The notes under the pieces: generated by a model
What the model was told of the DNA's origin: nothing
Seen by the model: only the letters and a program-made list of their open reading frames with translations
The model's database searches: none
Translations under genes and position numbers: made by a program
Shown: positions 26,290 to 33,048 of the stretch, in pieces
How positions within the stretch are numbered: position 1 is the first letter of the stretch
Layout: each line of letters begins with the position of its first letter
Assembly (NCBI RefSeq): GCF_040112705.1
Contig: NZ_CP157804.1
Span: 1,552,501-1,616,500, forward strand
Direction of reading: 5' to 3'
Length of the DNA stretch: 64,000 nucleotides
From: Flagellimonas sp. MMG031
Lineage (GTDB): Bacteria > Bacteroidota > Bacteroidia > Flavobacteriales > Flavobacteriaceae

Positions 26290-27281
26290 TATTTAGATAA
26301 AGATTGCAATTTTTTCAAAGCCGCCAATCCCTTACCATTTAGCAAGGATTCCTTAGCCATTTCAAAGCCTTCTTTTGGGGTGATGCCCTTTACGGTGGCA
26401 ATAGCGACCCCTGCATTGGCACAAACCACATTGTTCTGTGCGTTGGTACCTTTACCTTGTAAAATATTCATGAATATTTGTGCCGACTCGGCCACATCTT
26501 CCCCTCCGGTAATTTCTTGTTGTGAAACTTTTTCCACACCAAAATCAGCAGGCGTCAACATGGTTTCAGTATGGTTGGAAATGGTCTTGGTATCGCCCGT
26601 CAAGGAAATTTCGTCGTATCCGTCCAAGGCATTTAGAATGGTAAACTTTTTGTCCGTATTCTGGTATAGGTACCCGTACATTCGGGCCAGTTCCAAATTG
26701 AACACCCCGACCATCTGATTTTTTGGAAAGGCGGGGTTCACCATAGGGCCCAACATATTGAAAAAGGTCTTCACGGCCAGTTCCCTGCGGATGGGGGCCA
26801 CATTTTTCATGGCTGGGTGGAACAAGGGCGCGTGCAGCACGCAAATTCCTGCTTCTTCAATGGTTTTCTTTAGAAAATCAACATCATTACTGAATTTGAT
26901 GCCCAAAAACTCCATCACATTACTACTGCCACATTTGGATGAAACCCCATAGTTTCCATGTTTGGTGACGTGGATTCCCGCTCCGGCCGTCACAAAGGAG
27001 GCCAGGGTGGAGATGTTGAAGGTGTCCTTGCCATCCCCGCCTGTTCCACATAAATCGATAGGGTCATACTCGGCGAGATCAACGGCCAAGCAAAGTTCCA
27101 AAAGGGCATCGCGGAACCCTTCGAGCTCCTCGATGGTTACGCTTCGCATCATGTAAACGGTCAAAAATGCAGCAATTTGCGAGGTATTGTATTCCCCATT
27201 GGCAATGTTCACCAAAATTTGCTTGGCTTCTTCCTTGGGGAGAATTTCGTGATTGATGAGTTTATTTAAGGTCTCTTTCAT
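26289..27281 (-). CDS. trpD: Anthranilate phosphoribosyltransferase
   Basis: 330 residues. PRPP-binding GTGGDGKDTFNIST and KHGNYGVSSKCGSSNVME are intact, as is the GPMVNPAFP anthranilate segment. It transfers phosphoribose to anthranilate. It lies between the palindromic element after trpG and the four-helix-bundle cassette before trpC. Confidence 0.97.
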   Translation of the reverse strand: MKETLNKLINHEILPKEEAKQILVNIANGEYNTSQIAAFLTVYMMRSVTIEELEGFRDALLELCLAVDLAEYDPIDLCGTGGDGKDTFNISTLASFVTAGAGIHVTKHGNYGVSSKCGSSNVMEFLGIKFSNDVDFLKKTIEEAGICVLHAPLFHPAMKNVAPIRRELAVKTFFNMLGPMVNPAFPKNQMVGVFNLELARMYGYLYQNTDKKFTILNALDGYDEISLTGDTKTISNHTETMLTPADFGVEKVSQQEITGGEDVAESAQIFMNILQGKGTNAQNNVVCANAGVAIATVKGITPKEGFEMAKESLLNGKGLAALKKLQSLSK

Positions 27282-27292
27282 TGTTCTTCTTT

Positions 27293-27382
27293 GTCATTCC
27301 TGCGAAGGCAGGAATCTATTTTGTTATTGTTTTGAATTCCTGCTTACTCTTCGACTACGCTCAGAGTTCCGCAGGAAAGACA
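27293..27382. repeat. Two-hairpin palindromic element filling the trpG-trpD gap
   Basis: The ends are TGTCATTCCTGC and GCAGGAAAGACA. Hairpin 1 is ATTCCTGCGAAGGCAGGAAT (27296-27315, 8-bp stem, GAAG loop). Hairpin 2 is TTCCTGC (27337-27343)/GCAGGAA (27371-27377) enclosing ACTCT..AGAGT with TCGACTACGCTC as loop. Hairpin 1 matches in architecture the two hairpins flanking the GIY-YIG gene. Confidence 0.8.
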
Positions 27383-27387
27383 TATTT

Positions 27388-27954
27388 CTAGCTTTCCAAC
27401 CAATTTTTCAACATTTGTTTTCCTTCGGGGGTCAAAACCGATTCGGGATGAAACTGTACCGCGGTCACATTGTATGTTTTGTGCCGAAGTGACATTACCT
27501 GTCCGTTTTCATCTATCGCTGTGATTTCCAAATCATCGGGCAAATTAGGGTCAACCACCCAGGAATGGTACCGTCCTACTTGCAGGGTTTTGGGCATATT
27601 TTGATAAATTGGGTCATCCTTCGTAACGGTAATCGTGGTGTCCACTCCGTGATAAACTTGGTCCAGATTGATCAATATTCCTCCGAATACCTCCCCAATG
27701 GCCTGTAGTCCCAGGCACACTCCAAAAATACGTTTGGTAGGTGCATAAGTTTTGATGATGTCCTTCAACAATCCAGCTTCATCGGGAATGCCTGGTCCTG
27801 GTGAAAGTACGATGTATTCAAACGGTTCCACCTCCTCGATGGTGAGCTGATCGTTCCGTTTCACTGTGACCTCACAATCCAAATCTTCCAGATAATGCAC
27901 CAAATTGTAGGTGAAGCTGTCGTAGTTGTCTATCATTAAAATCTTTCGTCCCAT
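27388..27954 (-). CDS. trpG: Anthranilate synthase component II (glutamine amidotransferase)
   Basis: 188 residues of class I glutamine amidotransferase: DNYDSFTYNLVHYL at the start, oxyanion region LSPGPG, nucleophile Cys in FGVCLGLQAIGE, and the His/Glu pair in VQFHPES. It supplies ammonia to TrpE. It starts 2 nt after the trpE stop codon. Confidence 0.97.
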   Translation of the reverse strand: MGRKILMIDNYDSFTYNLVHYLEDLDCEVTVKRNDQLTIEEVEPFEYIVLSPGPGIPDEAGLLKDIIKTYAPTKRIFGVCLGLQAIGEVFGGILINLDQVYHGVDTTITVTKDDPIYQNMPKTLQVGRYHSWVVDPNLPDDLEITAIDENGQVMSLRHKTYNVTAVQFHPESVLTPEGKQMLKNWLES

Positions 27955-27956
27955 GC

Positions 27957-29354
27957 TTAGATTGTTTCGGCGATTTCCAGCGCCTTGGTCAATGCGCCCA
28001 ATTTATTGTAGGTTTCCTGTAGTTCGTCATCGGGGTTGGATGCCGCTACCAGACCGGCTCCGGCTTGGTAATACAATTCGTGGTCCTTGCTCAGGAAGGT
28101 GCGTATCATGATGGCGTGGTTAAAGTTGCCCTCAAAGTCCATAAACCCAATAGCCCCCCCGTAGTAGGATCGACTGGTTTTTTCATATTTTTCTATGAGC
28201 TGCATGGCCATATGTTTTGGCGCGCCGCTCAAGGTGCCCGCGGGGAAGGTATCGGCCACTACTTTCATCGTAGTGCTGTCTTCTTTCTTTTGTCCGGTTA
28301 CCTTCGATACCAAGTGAATCACATGGGAGAAATATTGTACCTCTCGATAGGTTTCCACATTTACGGTGTTGCCATTGCGACTTAAATCGTTTCGGGCAAG
28401 ATCAACGAGCATCACGTGTTCGCTGTTCTCCTTTTCGTCCTGTGCCAATTTTTTGGCCAATTCGGCATCTTTTTCATCATTTCCGGTACGTTTGTAGGTT
28501 CCGGCTATCGGATGGATTTCGGCTTTACCGTCCTTCACGATCAATTGTGCTTCCGGAGAACTTCCGAATATCTTAAAGTCACCATAATCAAAATAAAATA
28601 GGTAAGGGGAGGGGTTGATGGAACGTAGCGCCCGATACACATTGAACTCGTCTCCCTTGAACTTTTGTTTGAACCTTCTGGATAGAACCAATTGGAACAC
28701 ATCGCCACGCTGGCAGTGTTTTTTGGCCAGGGCAACTTGTTCTTTATAGTCTTCGTCCTCAAGATTGGATTCAGGCTTGCCCTGTTTGGTGAAATTGTAG
28801 GAAGCGAAGGTGCGAACGCTGAAAAGTTGCTCCATTTCCTCCACATTACTTTCGGTATTGTAGCAGTGGGCGAACAGATAGGCCTCGTTTTTAAAATGGT
28901 TGATGGCGATTATATTCTGATAAACGGCATAATAAATATCTGGGATATGGGCCGAATCTTCCTTTTTGGAAATCTCCACATCTTCAAAATAACGAACAGC
29001 ATCGTAGGCCATATATCCAAATAGCCCATTATAAATAAACTTGAAGCCATTTTGACTGGTTTTGAACTGCTGGCCGAAGTTATGGATTACTTGGGTCACA
29101 TCGGTTTCCGGGGTAATCGCTATTTCTTTCTTTGTTCCATCGGGAAAACGCTGCGTAATGATTTCGTTCGCCACTTTAATGGAAGCAATGGGATTGCAAC
29201 AGATATACGAAAAGCTGTTGTCGTTCGCGTGGTAGTCGCTACTCTCCAAAAGAATGCTGTTGGGAAATTTATCCCTGATCTTCAGATAGACGCTCACGGG
29301 TGTAATCGTGTCCGCGAGGATTTTTTTGTAATGGGTCTTTAATGAATAAGTCAT
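27957..29354 (-). CDS. trpE: Anthranilate synthase component I
   Basis: 465 residues. The N-terminal regulatory part has ILLESSDYH, the LLES-type motif that binds tryptophan for feedback inhibition. The chorismate-binding domain shows the IHPIAGTYKRTG, MLVDLARNDLSRNG and GTLSGAPKHMAM signatures. It converts chorismate to anthranilate with TrpG. Its ATG lies 10 nt after a 20-nt hairpin of the GIY-YIG cassette, so that hairpin may affect translation. Double control is likely: attenuation upstream and feedback through LLES. Confidence 0.97.
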   Translation of the reverse strand: MTYSLKTHYKKILADTITPVSVYLKIRDKFPNSILLESSDYHANDNSFSYICCNPIASIKVANEIITQRFPDGTKKEIAITPETDVTQVIHNFGQQFKTSQNGFKFIYNGLFGYMAYDAVRYFEDVEISKKEDSAHIPDIYYAVYQNIIAINHFKNEAYLFAHCYNTESNVEEMEQLFSVRTFASYNFTKQGKPESNLEDEDYKEQVALAKKHCQRGDVFQLVLSRRFKQKFKGDEFNVYRALRSINPSPYLFYFDYGDFKIFGSSPEAQLIVKDGKAEIHPIAGTYKRTGNDEKDAELAKKLAQDEKENSEHVMLVDLARNDLSRNGNTVNVETYREVQYFSHVIHLVSKVTGQKKEDSTTMKVVADTFPAGTLSGAPKHMAMQLIEKYEKTSRSYYGGAIGFMDFEGNFNHAIMIRTFLSKDHELYYQAGAGLVAASNPDDELQETYNKLGALTKALEIAETI

Positions 29355-29363
29355 TTTGTTTCT

Positions 29364-29383
29364 ATTTCCACGCAGGTGGAAAT
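29364..29383. repeat. 20-nt hairpin flanking the GIY-YIG gene (trpE side)
   Basis: ATTTCCACGCAGGTGGAAAT: perfect 8-bp stem, GCAG loop, followed by CTATTTT as in the trpG-trpD copy (27296-27315). Confidence 0.8.
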
Positions 29384-29393
29384 CTATTTTTGG

Positions 29394-29678
29394 TTAATCA
29401 AAGAAATAGGTTAAGTTTTCCCAGTTTGGATTAAAATCGTTTATCAGGTTGATTTTCCAACTCCTATTCCATTTTTTTAATTGTTTTTCTCTTCTTATGG
29501 CAGGCATTGGGAAATTGAATTTTTCATAATAGACCAATGTTTTAAGATTATATCTACTTGCAAACTTGCTCCCGACACCTTTCTTGTGCCTGTACATTCT
29601 CTTTTTTAGATCGTTGGTATAGCCTATATAAATAGTTCCCATTTTCTTATTGGATATGATATAGACATAAAAACTCAT
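29394..29678 (-). CDS. GIY-YIG nuclease family protein
   Basis: 94 residues, a stand-alone GIY-YIG domain of the UPF0213/YhbQ-like size. The motif pair is FYVYIISN (GIY position, with VYI) and TIYIGYTNDL (YIG); the catalytic Arg is in LKKRMYRHK and the Glu is likely in RREKQLKKW. It may nick or cleave branched or palindromic DNA; no activity can be assigned for certain. It is the first gene of the trp transcript, between the attenuator and trpE, and is flanked by inverted copies of a 20-nt hairpin. No intron or intein context is seen. Confidence 0.88.
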   Translation of the reverse strand: MSFYVYIISNKKMGTIYIGYTNDLKKRMYRHKKGVGSKFASRYNLKTLVYYEKFNFPMPAIRREKQLKKWNRSWKINLINDFNPNWENLTYFFD

Positions 29679-29693
29679 TTTTTAATATTTAGG

Positions 29694-29713
29694 ATTTCCG
29701 CCTTCGCGGAAAT
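29694..29713. repeat. 20-nt hairpin flanking the GIY-YIG gene (attenuator side, inverted)
   Basis: ATTTCCGCCTTCGCGGAAAT: 8-bp stem, loop CTTC, i.e. GAAG on the other strand. Inverted relative to the copy at 29364-29383, with compensated changes in the stem. Confidence 0.8.
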
Positions 29714-29729
29714 TAAATCTAAAGTTCTT

Positions 29730-29763
29730 AAAAATGAAAAAGGCTTGTCGTGATGACAAGCCT
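29730..29763 (-). terminator. trp attenuator terminator
   Basis: On the minus strand AGGCTTGTC-ATCAC-GACAAGCCT (9 perfect pairs) is followed by TTTTTCATTTTT, 27 nt after the leader-peptide stop codon. The loop and 3' arm contain TCACGAC, complementary to GTCGTGA at the end of the leader-peptide gene (29791-29797 on the plus strand), giving a competing antiterminator. Confidence 0.85.
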
Positions 29764-29790
29764 CTTATATGGTTATAATGGGGACTTAGC

Positions 29791-29847
29791 TCACGACGTT
29801 TGACGTAAGTTTATCCACCACCAGTTATTTGTTGTTCCAATAATCAT
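29791..29847 (-). CDS. trpL: trp operon leader peptide (three tandem Trp codons)
   Basis: An 18-codon frame, MIIGTTNNWWWINLRQTS, followed by TGA. Three consecutive TGG codons (positions 9-11) sit in a short leader directly upstream of a terminator hairpin and the trp genes. This is the classic layout of ribosome-mediated attenuation: stalling at the Trp codons leaves the GTCGTGA segment free to pair with the terminator's loop and 3' arm, while completing the peptide covers it and lets the terminator form. The ATG is only 5 nt after the -7 box, so translation may be leaderless. The reading frame is too short for gene finders; the tandem Trp run makes chance unlikely. Confidence 0.88.
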   Translation of the reverse strand: MIIGTTNNWWWINLRQTS

Positions 29848-29852
29848 AGGCT

Positions 29853-29886
29853 CAAATATAGGGAGGAATTTTTAACGGGACAACAA
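29853..29886 (-). promoter_or_regulatory. trp operon promoter
   Basis: Minus-strand -7 box TATATTTG (29853-29860) with TTGTTG (29881-29886) as -33 element, 20 nt apart. It fits the Bacteroidota consensus and lies immediately upstream of the leader peptide. Confidence 0.75.
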
Positions 29887-29900
29887 TGTTTTGTTTAAAA

Positions 29901-29937
29901 TAAAAAATCCCGTCCAAGAATAGCTCGAACGGGATTT
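29901..29937 (-). terminator. Intrinsic terminator after the YceI gene
   Basis: Minus strand: AAATCCCGT (29929-29937 arm) pairs with ACGGGATTT (29905-29913 arm), followed by TTTATTTT. It lies 23 nt past the YceI stop and insulates the MarR-nitroreductase-YceI unit from the trp promoter. Confidence 0.8.
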
Positions 29938-29959
29938 CCACACACTAAATAGGAGTTGA

Positions 29960-30529
29960 TTACATCTGTAGATCAACTACCAAATCAAACTCATCATAGA
30001 TCAATTTGTCCTTGGCAGTACCGATGATGCCTGACCCGTATTTTACATCGTATTTGGTTCTATCCACTTTCAAGGAAGCAGTTGCTTTGTCACCGTAAAC
30101 GGATACCTCAAAAGTCACAGGCTCTGTTGTACCTTTAATAGTAAGGTCGCCAGTAACATCGTAAGAGTTTTTTCCGGTTGATGTCACTTTGGTGAACACC
30201 AATTTGGCCGTTGGGTGATTGGCAGTGCCAAAAAAGTCGTCGGATTTCAAGTGACCGTCCAATTTGTCCTTGTACTCTCCTTCCAAATCGGTGGTGTTGA
30301 TGCTTGCCATGTCCACAACAAACTCTCCACCTACCAAGGTTTCCCCGTCAAATTCCAAGGCACCGGATTGAAGGCTGATGGTTCCTGTGTGAGAACCTCC
30401 TACTTTGTAGCCTTTCCAAGTAACGGTACTTTCAGTTGTTTTTACTTCTTTGGTTTCTTTGATCGGGTTTGCGATAGCGGATGAACCCACAAGGGTCATC
30501 AATGTTAAGCTCAAAATTGTCTTTTTCAT
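29960..30529 (-). CDS. YceI family protein (exported)
   Basis: 189 residues with a signal peptide (cleavage near SSAIANPIK). The YceI lipocalin-like barrel is recognisable by VTWKGYKVGGSHTGTI, the FVVDMASINTTD strand, HLKSDDFF, and C-terminal DKLIYDEFDLVVDL. Family members bind polyprenoid or fatty-acid chains in the periplasm. It is 35 nt downstream of the nitroreductase gene, probably in one transcript under MarR control, and ends before a terminator. Confidence 0.93.
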   Translation of the reverse strand: MKKTILSLTLMTLVGSSAIANPIKETKEVKTTESTVTWKGYKVGGSHTGTISLQSGALEFDGETLVGGEFVVDMASINTTDLEGEYKDKLDGHLKSDDFFGTANHPTAKLVFTKVTSTGKNSYDVTGDLTIKGTTEPVTFEVSVYGDKATASLKVDRTKYDVKYGSGIIGTAKDKLIYDEFDLVVDLQM

Positions 30530-30564
30530 GATTGTTGTAATTTCTGTTTTTAATTGTTAATGAT

Positions 30565-31197
30565 TTATATATGTGTAAATAATTCTTCTTTTGATTTTCT
30601 CACCTTGGGCAAATGCTGAGTTTCGTCTTTTTCAGAACGGTAACCAACTGCCAATACAACAGTTGCGTTCAGGTTTTTGTCGTTGAGTCCTAAAATCTCA
30701 TTGTACTTTTCGGTCTCGAAGCCTTCCATGGGGCAAGTGTCAATTTTAAGCTCGGCCGCTGCCTGCATCAAATTTCCAAAGGCGATATAGGCTTGTCTCG
30801 CTGTCCAATTGCTTTTCATATCCTTGGGTAGGTCCATCAATTTGGACTTCATAAAGTCTGAATATCCTTTTAAGTTGTCAGTTGGGATTCCCCTTGTCTC
30901 GCTAACGTTGGCCAAATAATTATCTACCAACTCTTCCCCAAAATCGGTGGCATTGGCAAAAACGATGATGTGCGATGCATCCGTAATCTGTGACTGACCC
31001 CATGAGACCGGCTTCAATTGCTCCTTAAGGTCTTGATCTTGGATCACAAATACGTGGTAAGGCTGTAACCCGTAAGAGGATGCACTTAGGCGAGTGGCCT
31101 CCAACAAGGTTTGAAGGTCGTTTTCCGATACCTTTTTGCTGGGATCGAATTTTTTGGTGGCGTAGCGCCATGTTCTATGTTCTAAAACGTTGCTCAT
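30565..31197 (-). CDS. Nitroreductase family NAD(P)H-dependent oxidoreductase
   Basis: 210 residues with nitroreductase features: RYATKKFDPSK near the start (FMN phosphate contact), RLSASSYGLQPYHVFVI, the central ARQAYIAFGNLMQAAAELKIDTCPMEGF and C-terminal VALGYRSEKD-like segment (AVGYRSEKDE). It reduces quinones or nitro compounds using FMN. It lies 4 nt after the MarR gene. Pairing with MarR and YceI suggests a response to a hydrophobic electrophile or quinone. Confidence 0.92.
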   Translation of the reverse strand: MSNVLEHRTWRYATKKFDPSKKVSENDLQTLLEATRLSASSYGLQPYHVFVIQDQDLKEQLKPVSWGQSQITDASHIIVFANATDFGEELVDNYLANVSETRGIPTDNLKGYSDFMKSKLMDLPKDMKSNWTARQAYIAFGNLMQAAAELKIDTCPMEGFETEKYNEILGLNDKNLNATVVLAVGYRSEKDETQHLPKVRKSKEELFTHI

Positions 31198-31201
31198 TAG
31201 T

Positions 31202-31648
31202 TTAAAATTTATCCAATAGTTGATTTAAATGTTCGAGTTCTGGTTTGGTAAAATTTACCAAGATGGTGTCATGGGCCTTGTCCAAAGCTTCATCCATTTG
31301 TGATAGCGCCTTAAGGCCTGAGTCGGTGATCAGAATCTCCACCTTACGACGGTTGGAAGGGCAGACAGTTCTGTTCACAAAACCTTTTGCAATAAGTTTA
31401 TCCACCAAACGGGTAGTGTTGCTCATTTTGGTCACCATTCTTTCGTTTATGGTCGAAAGATTGGCTGGATTTCCCTGTTGGCCCCTCAATATGCGAAGTA
31501 CATTGAATTGCTGAATGGAAACCTCAAAAGGCTTTAGGGTAGCCGTCATCATCTCACTGATTTTATTGTGCACCAATTCCATATGTATGATTGTCCTAGG
31601 CTCCAAGGGAATCTTTTTTGAGGTTTTTATGACTTCTTCAACATTCAT
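31202..31648 (-). CDS. MarR family transcriptional regulator
   Basis: 148 residues from ATG 31648. An upstream ATG at 31702 is rejected because it would place the promoter and operator inside the gene. The winged-helix part has FNVLRILRGQQGNPANLSTI, the recognition region MVTKMSNTTRLVDKLI and the wing VNRTVCPSNRRKVEILITD. It probably represses its own operon, since a 12-nt palindrome overlaps its -7 box. The effector is unknown; phenolic or quinone-like molecules are typical for the family. Confidence 0.92.
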   Translation of the reverse strand: MNVEEVIKTSKKIPLEPRTIIHMELVHNKISEMMTATLKPFEVSIQQFNVLRILRGQQGNPANLSTINERMVTKMSNTTRLVDKLIAKGFVNRTVCPSNRRKVEILITDSGLKALSQMDEALDKAHDTILVNFTKPELEHLNQLLDKF

Positions 31649-31661
31649 GTACAAACAATAA

Positions 31662-31673
31662 TTGTATATACAA
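31662..31673. promoter_or_regulatory. Likely MarR operator (perfect palindrome)
   Basis: TTGTATATACAA is a perfect 12-nt inverted repeat that overlaps the -7 box by 3 nt and lies 14 nt before the marR ATG. Autorepression is the simplest reading. Confidence 0.6.
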
Positions 31674-31703
31674 ATGTAAAATGATTTTGATGGATGCACC
31701 AAA
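31671..31703 (-). promoter_or_regulatory. Promoter of the MarR-nitroreductase-YceI operon
   Basis: Minus-strand -7 box TACATTTG (31671-31678) and -33 box TTTG (31700-31703), separated by 21 nt. Confidence 0.65.
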
Positions 31704-31782
31704 TTTTGGGTCGATAAATTTTTGTTAAAGAATGGAATGGCATTTTTTAGGTGTGTATTTTAGGGGGCCTAAAAATCAGAGA

Positions 31783-32328
31783 ATGAAGAGATTGATTGTT
31801 TTGGCCCTAGCGATAATGGTTGGGTCCTGTGCTGAAAAGAAGAAAGAGCCGAATGAAGCCGAAGGAGAGGCCACTACCATATCCAAGGAAAAAACTGCCG
31901 ATACCGATGTCAAGTTCCCGGTGTATGATTTTGCGGCATTTGAACCTCTGCTGCATAAAGAAGACGGCACTACTTACGTGATTAATTTTTGGGCCACATG
32001 GTGTAAGCCCTGTGTGGAGGAAATGCCCCATTTTGAGCGAATCAATGCCGAGCAAAAGGATAACAATGTAAAAGTTATTTTGGTCAACTTGGATATGCCC
32101 AATATGTGGAAGTCGCGTTTGGAGCCTTATGTGGAGAACAAAGACATTCAATCCGAAGTGGTGATACTGGATGATCCCAAGCAGAATGACTGGATTCCCA
32201 AAGTGTCCGAAGAATGGGGCGGAGGCATTCCAGCTACCTTAATTTATAATAAGGATAAGCGAGCTTTTTACGAACGTGGTTTCACGTACGAAGAACTCAA
32301 CGAAGCATTACATCAATTTACAAAATAG
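31783..32328 (+). CDS. TlpA-like thioredoxin-fold lipoprotein
   Basis: 181 residues from ATG 31783, which opens a proper lipoprotein signal peptide (lipobox MVGSC, Cys16); an upstream ATG at 31732 would spoil it. The thioredoxin fold has WATWCKPCVEE with redox cysteines 74 and 77, followed by EMPHFERI and a cis-Pro segment near GGGIPATL. It probably acts as a periplasmic disulfide reductase. A second thioredoxin-fold gene follows 6 nt later. Confidence 0.92.
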   Translation: MKRLIVLALAIMVGSCAEKKKEPNEAEGEATTISKEKTADTDVKFPVYDFAAFEPLLHKEDGTTYVINFWATWCKPCVEEMPHFERINAEQKDNNVKVILVNLDMPNMWKSRLEPYVENKDIQSEVVILDDPKQNDWIPKVSEEWGGGIPATLIYNKDKRAFYERGFTYEELNEALHQFTK

Positions 32329-32334
32329 TACGGC

Positions 32335-32967
32335 ATGAAAAGAGCAAGAATTTTAGGATGGTCAGCTTTGCTGGTCGTTTTTGTGGCAGCTTTTGCCACA
32401 GGTTTTAAAGTGGCTAACGAACATAGTTGGGATAAAGGTTACCAAGTGGGCGATATGGCCACCGATTTTTCATTGAAAAATGTGGATGGCAGCATGGTGT
32501 CTCTTTCCGATTTTGAGGAGGCCAAGGGGTTTATCGTGATTTTTACCTGCAACACCTGCCCATATGCACAAGCTTATGAGGATAGGATCATGGATTTGGA
32601 CGCCAAATACAAATCCCAGGGTGTTCCTGTGATCGCTATTAACCCCAATGACCCCAGCGCCAAGCCGGGCGATAGTTTTACCAAAATGAAGGAGCGCGCT
32701 GCGGAAAAAGGCTTTACTTTTCCCTACCTGTTCGATGAGGGCCAAAAGGTATATCCGGCGTATGGCGCTACACGGACGCCCCACGTTTTCATATTGGAAA
32801 AAACTGCTTCGGGGAACGAAGTGAAATACATTGGAGCTATCGACGATAATTATCAGGATGCTTCACAAGTGGATGAGAAATTTGTGGAGAATGCCGTGGA
32901 TGCGATGTTGGCCGGCAACGAAATCAACCCGAAAACGACAAAAGCTATCGGATGTGGCATCAAATAG
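32335..32967 (+). CDS. Thioredoxin family / redoxin protein
   Basis: 210 residues with an N-terminal membrane anchor or signal (residues 8-24). The AhpC/TSA-like fold shows TDFSLKNVDG, FTCNTCPYAQA (Cys72 and Cys75), IAINPNDPS and ATRTPHVFILE (cis-Pro loop). It resembles the family of thioredoxin-like proteins with a CxxC in TCNTCP. It is translated 6 nt after the TlpA-like gene, so the two probably work on the same periplasmic thiol substrates. Ends before a terminator. Confidence 0.9.
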   Translation: MKRARILGWSALLVVFVAAFATGFKVANEHSWDKGYQVGDMATDFSLKNVDGSMVSLSDFEEAKGFIVIFTCNTCPYAQAYEDRIMDLDAKYKSQGVPVIAINPNDPSAKPGDSFTKMKERAAEKGFTFPYLFDEGQKVYPAYGATRTPHVFILEKTASGNEVKYIGAIDDNYQDASQVDEKFVENAVDAMLAGNEINPKTTKAIGCGIK

Positions 32968-32992
32968 GCCATCATCAAAATAAAACCATTAG

Positions 32993-33026
32993 AAATCCGG
33001 AGTAACGCTTCGGATTTTTATTTTTG
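32993..33026 (+). terminator. Intrinsic terminator after the thioredoxin pair
   Basis: AAATCCG (32993-32999) pairs with CGGATTT (33011-33017), followed by TTATTTTTG. The tail also reads TATTTTTG, a -7-like box upstream of the rhodanese gene. Confidence 0.7.
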
Positions 33027-33048
33027 TAGGAATCTAAATTGAAAAATA

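Noticed and set aside
29394..29678. GIY-YIG gene as a homing endonuclease in an intron or intein
   Set aside because: No split gene, intron core or intein motif surrounds it; it lies between an attenuator and trpE and is of the small stand-alone type.
31649..31702. Longer marR start at 31702
   Set aside because: It would include the promoter and operator within the gene, and the extra residues (VHPSKSFYICIYNYCLY) are not family-like.
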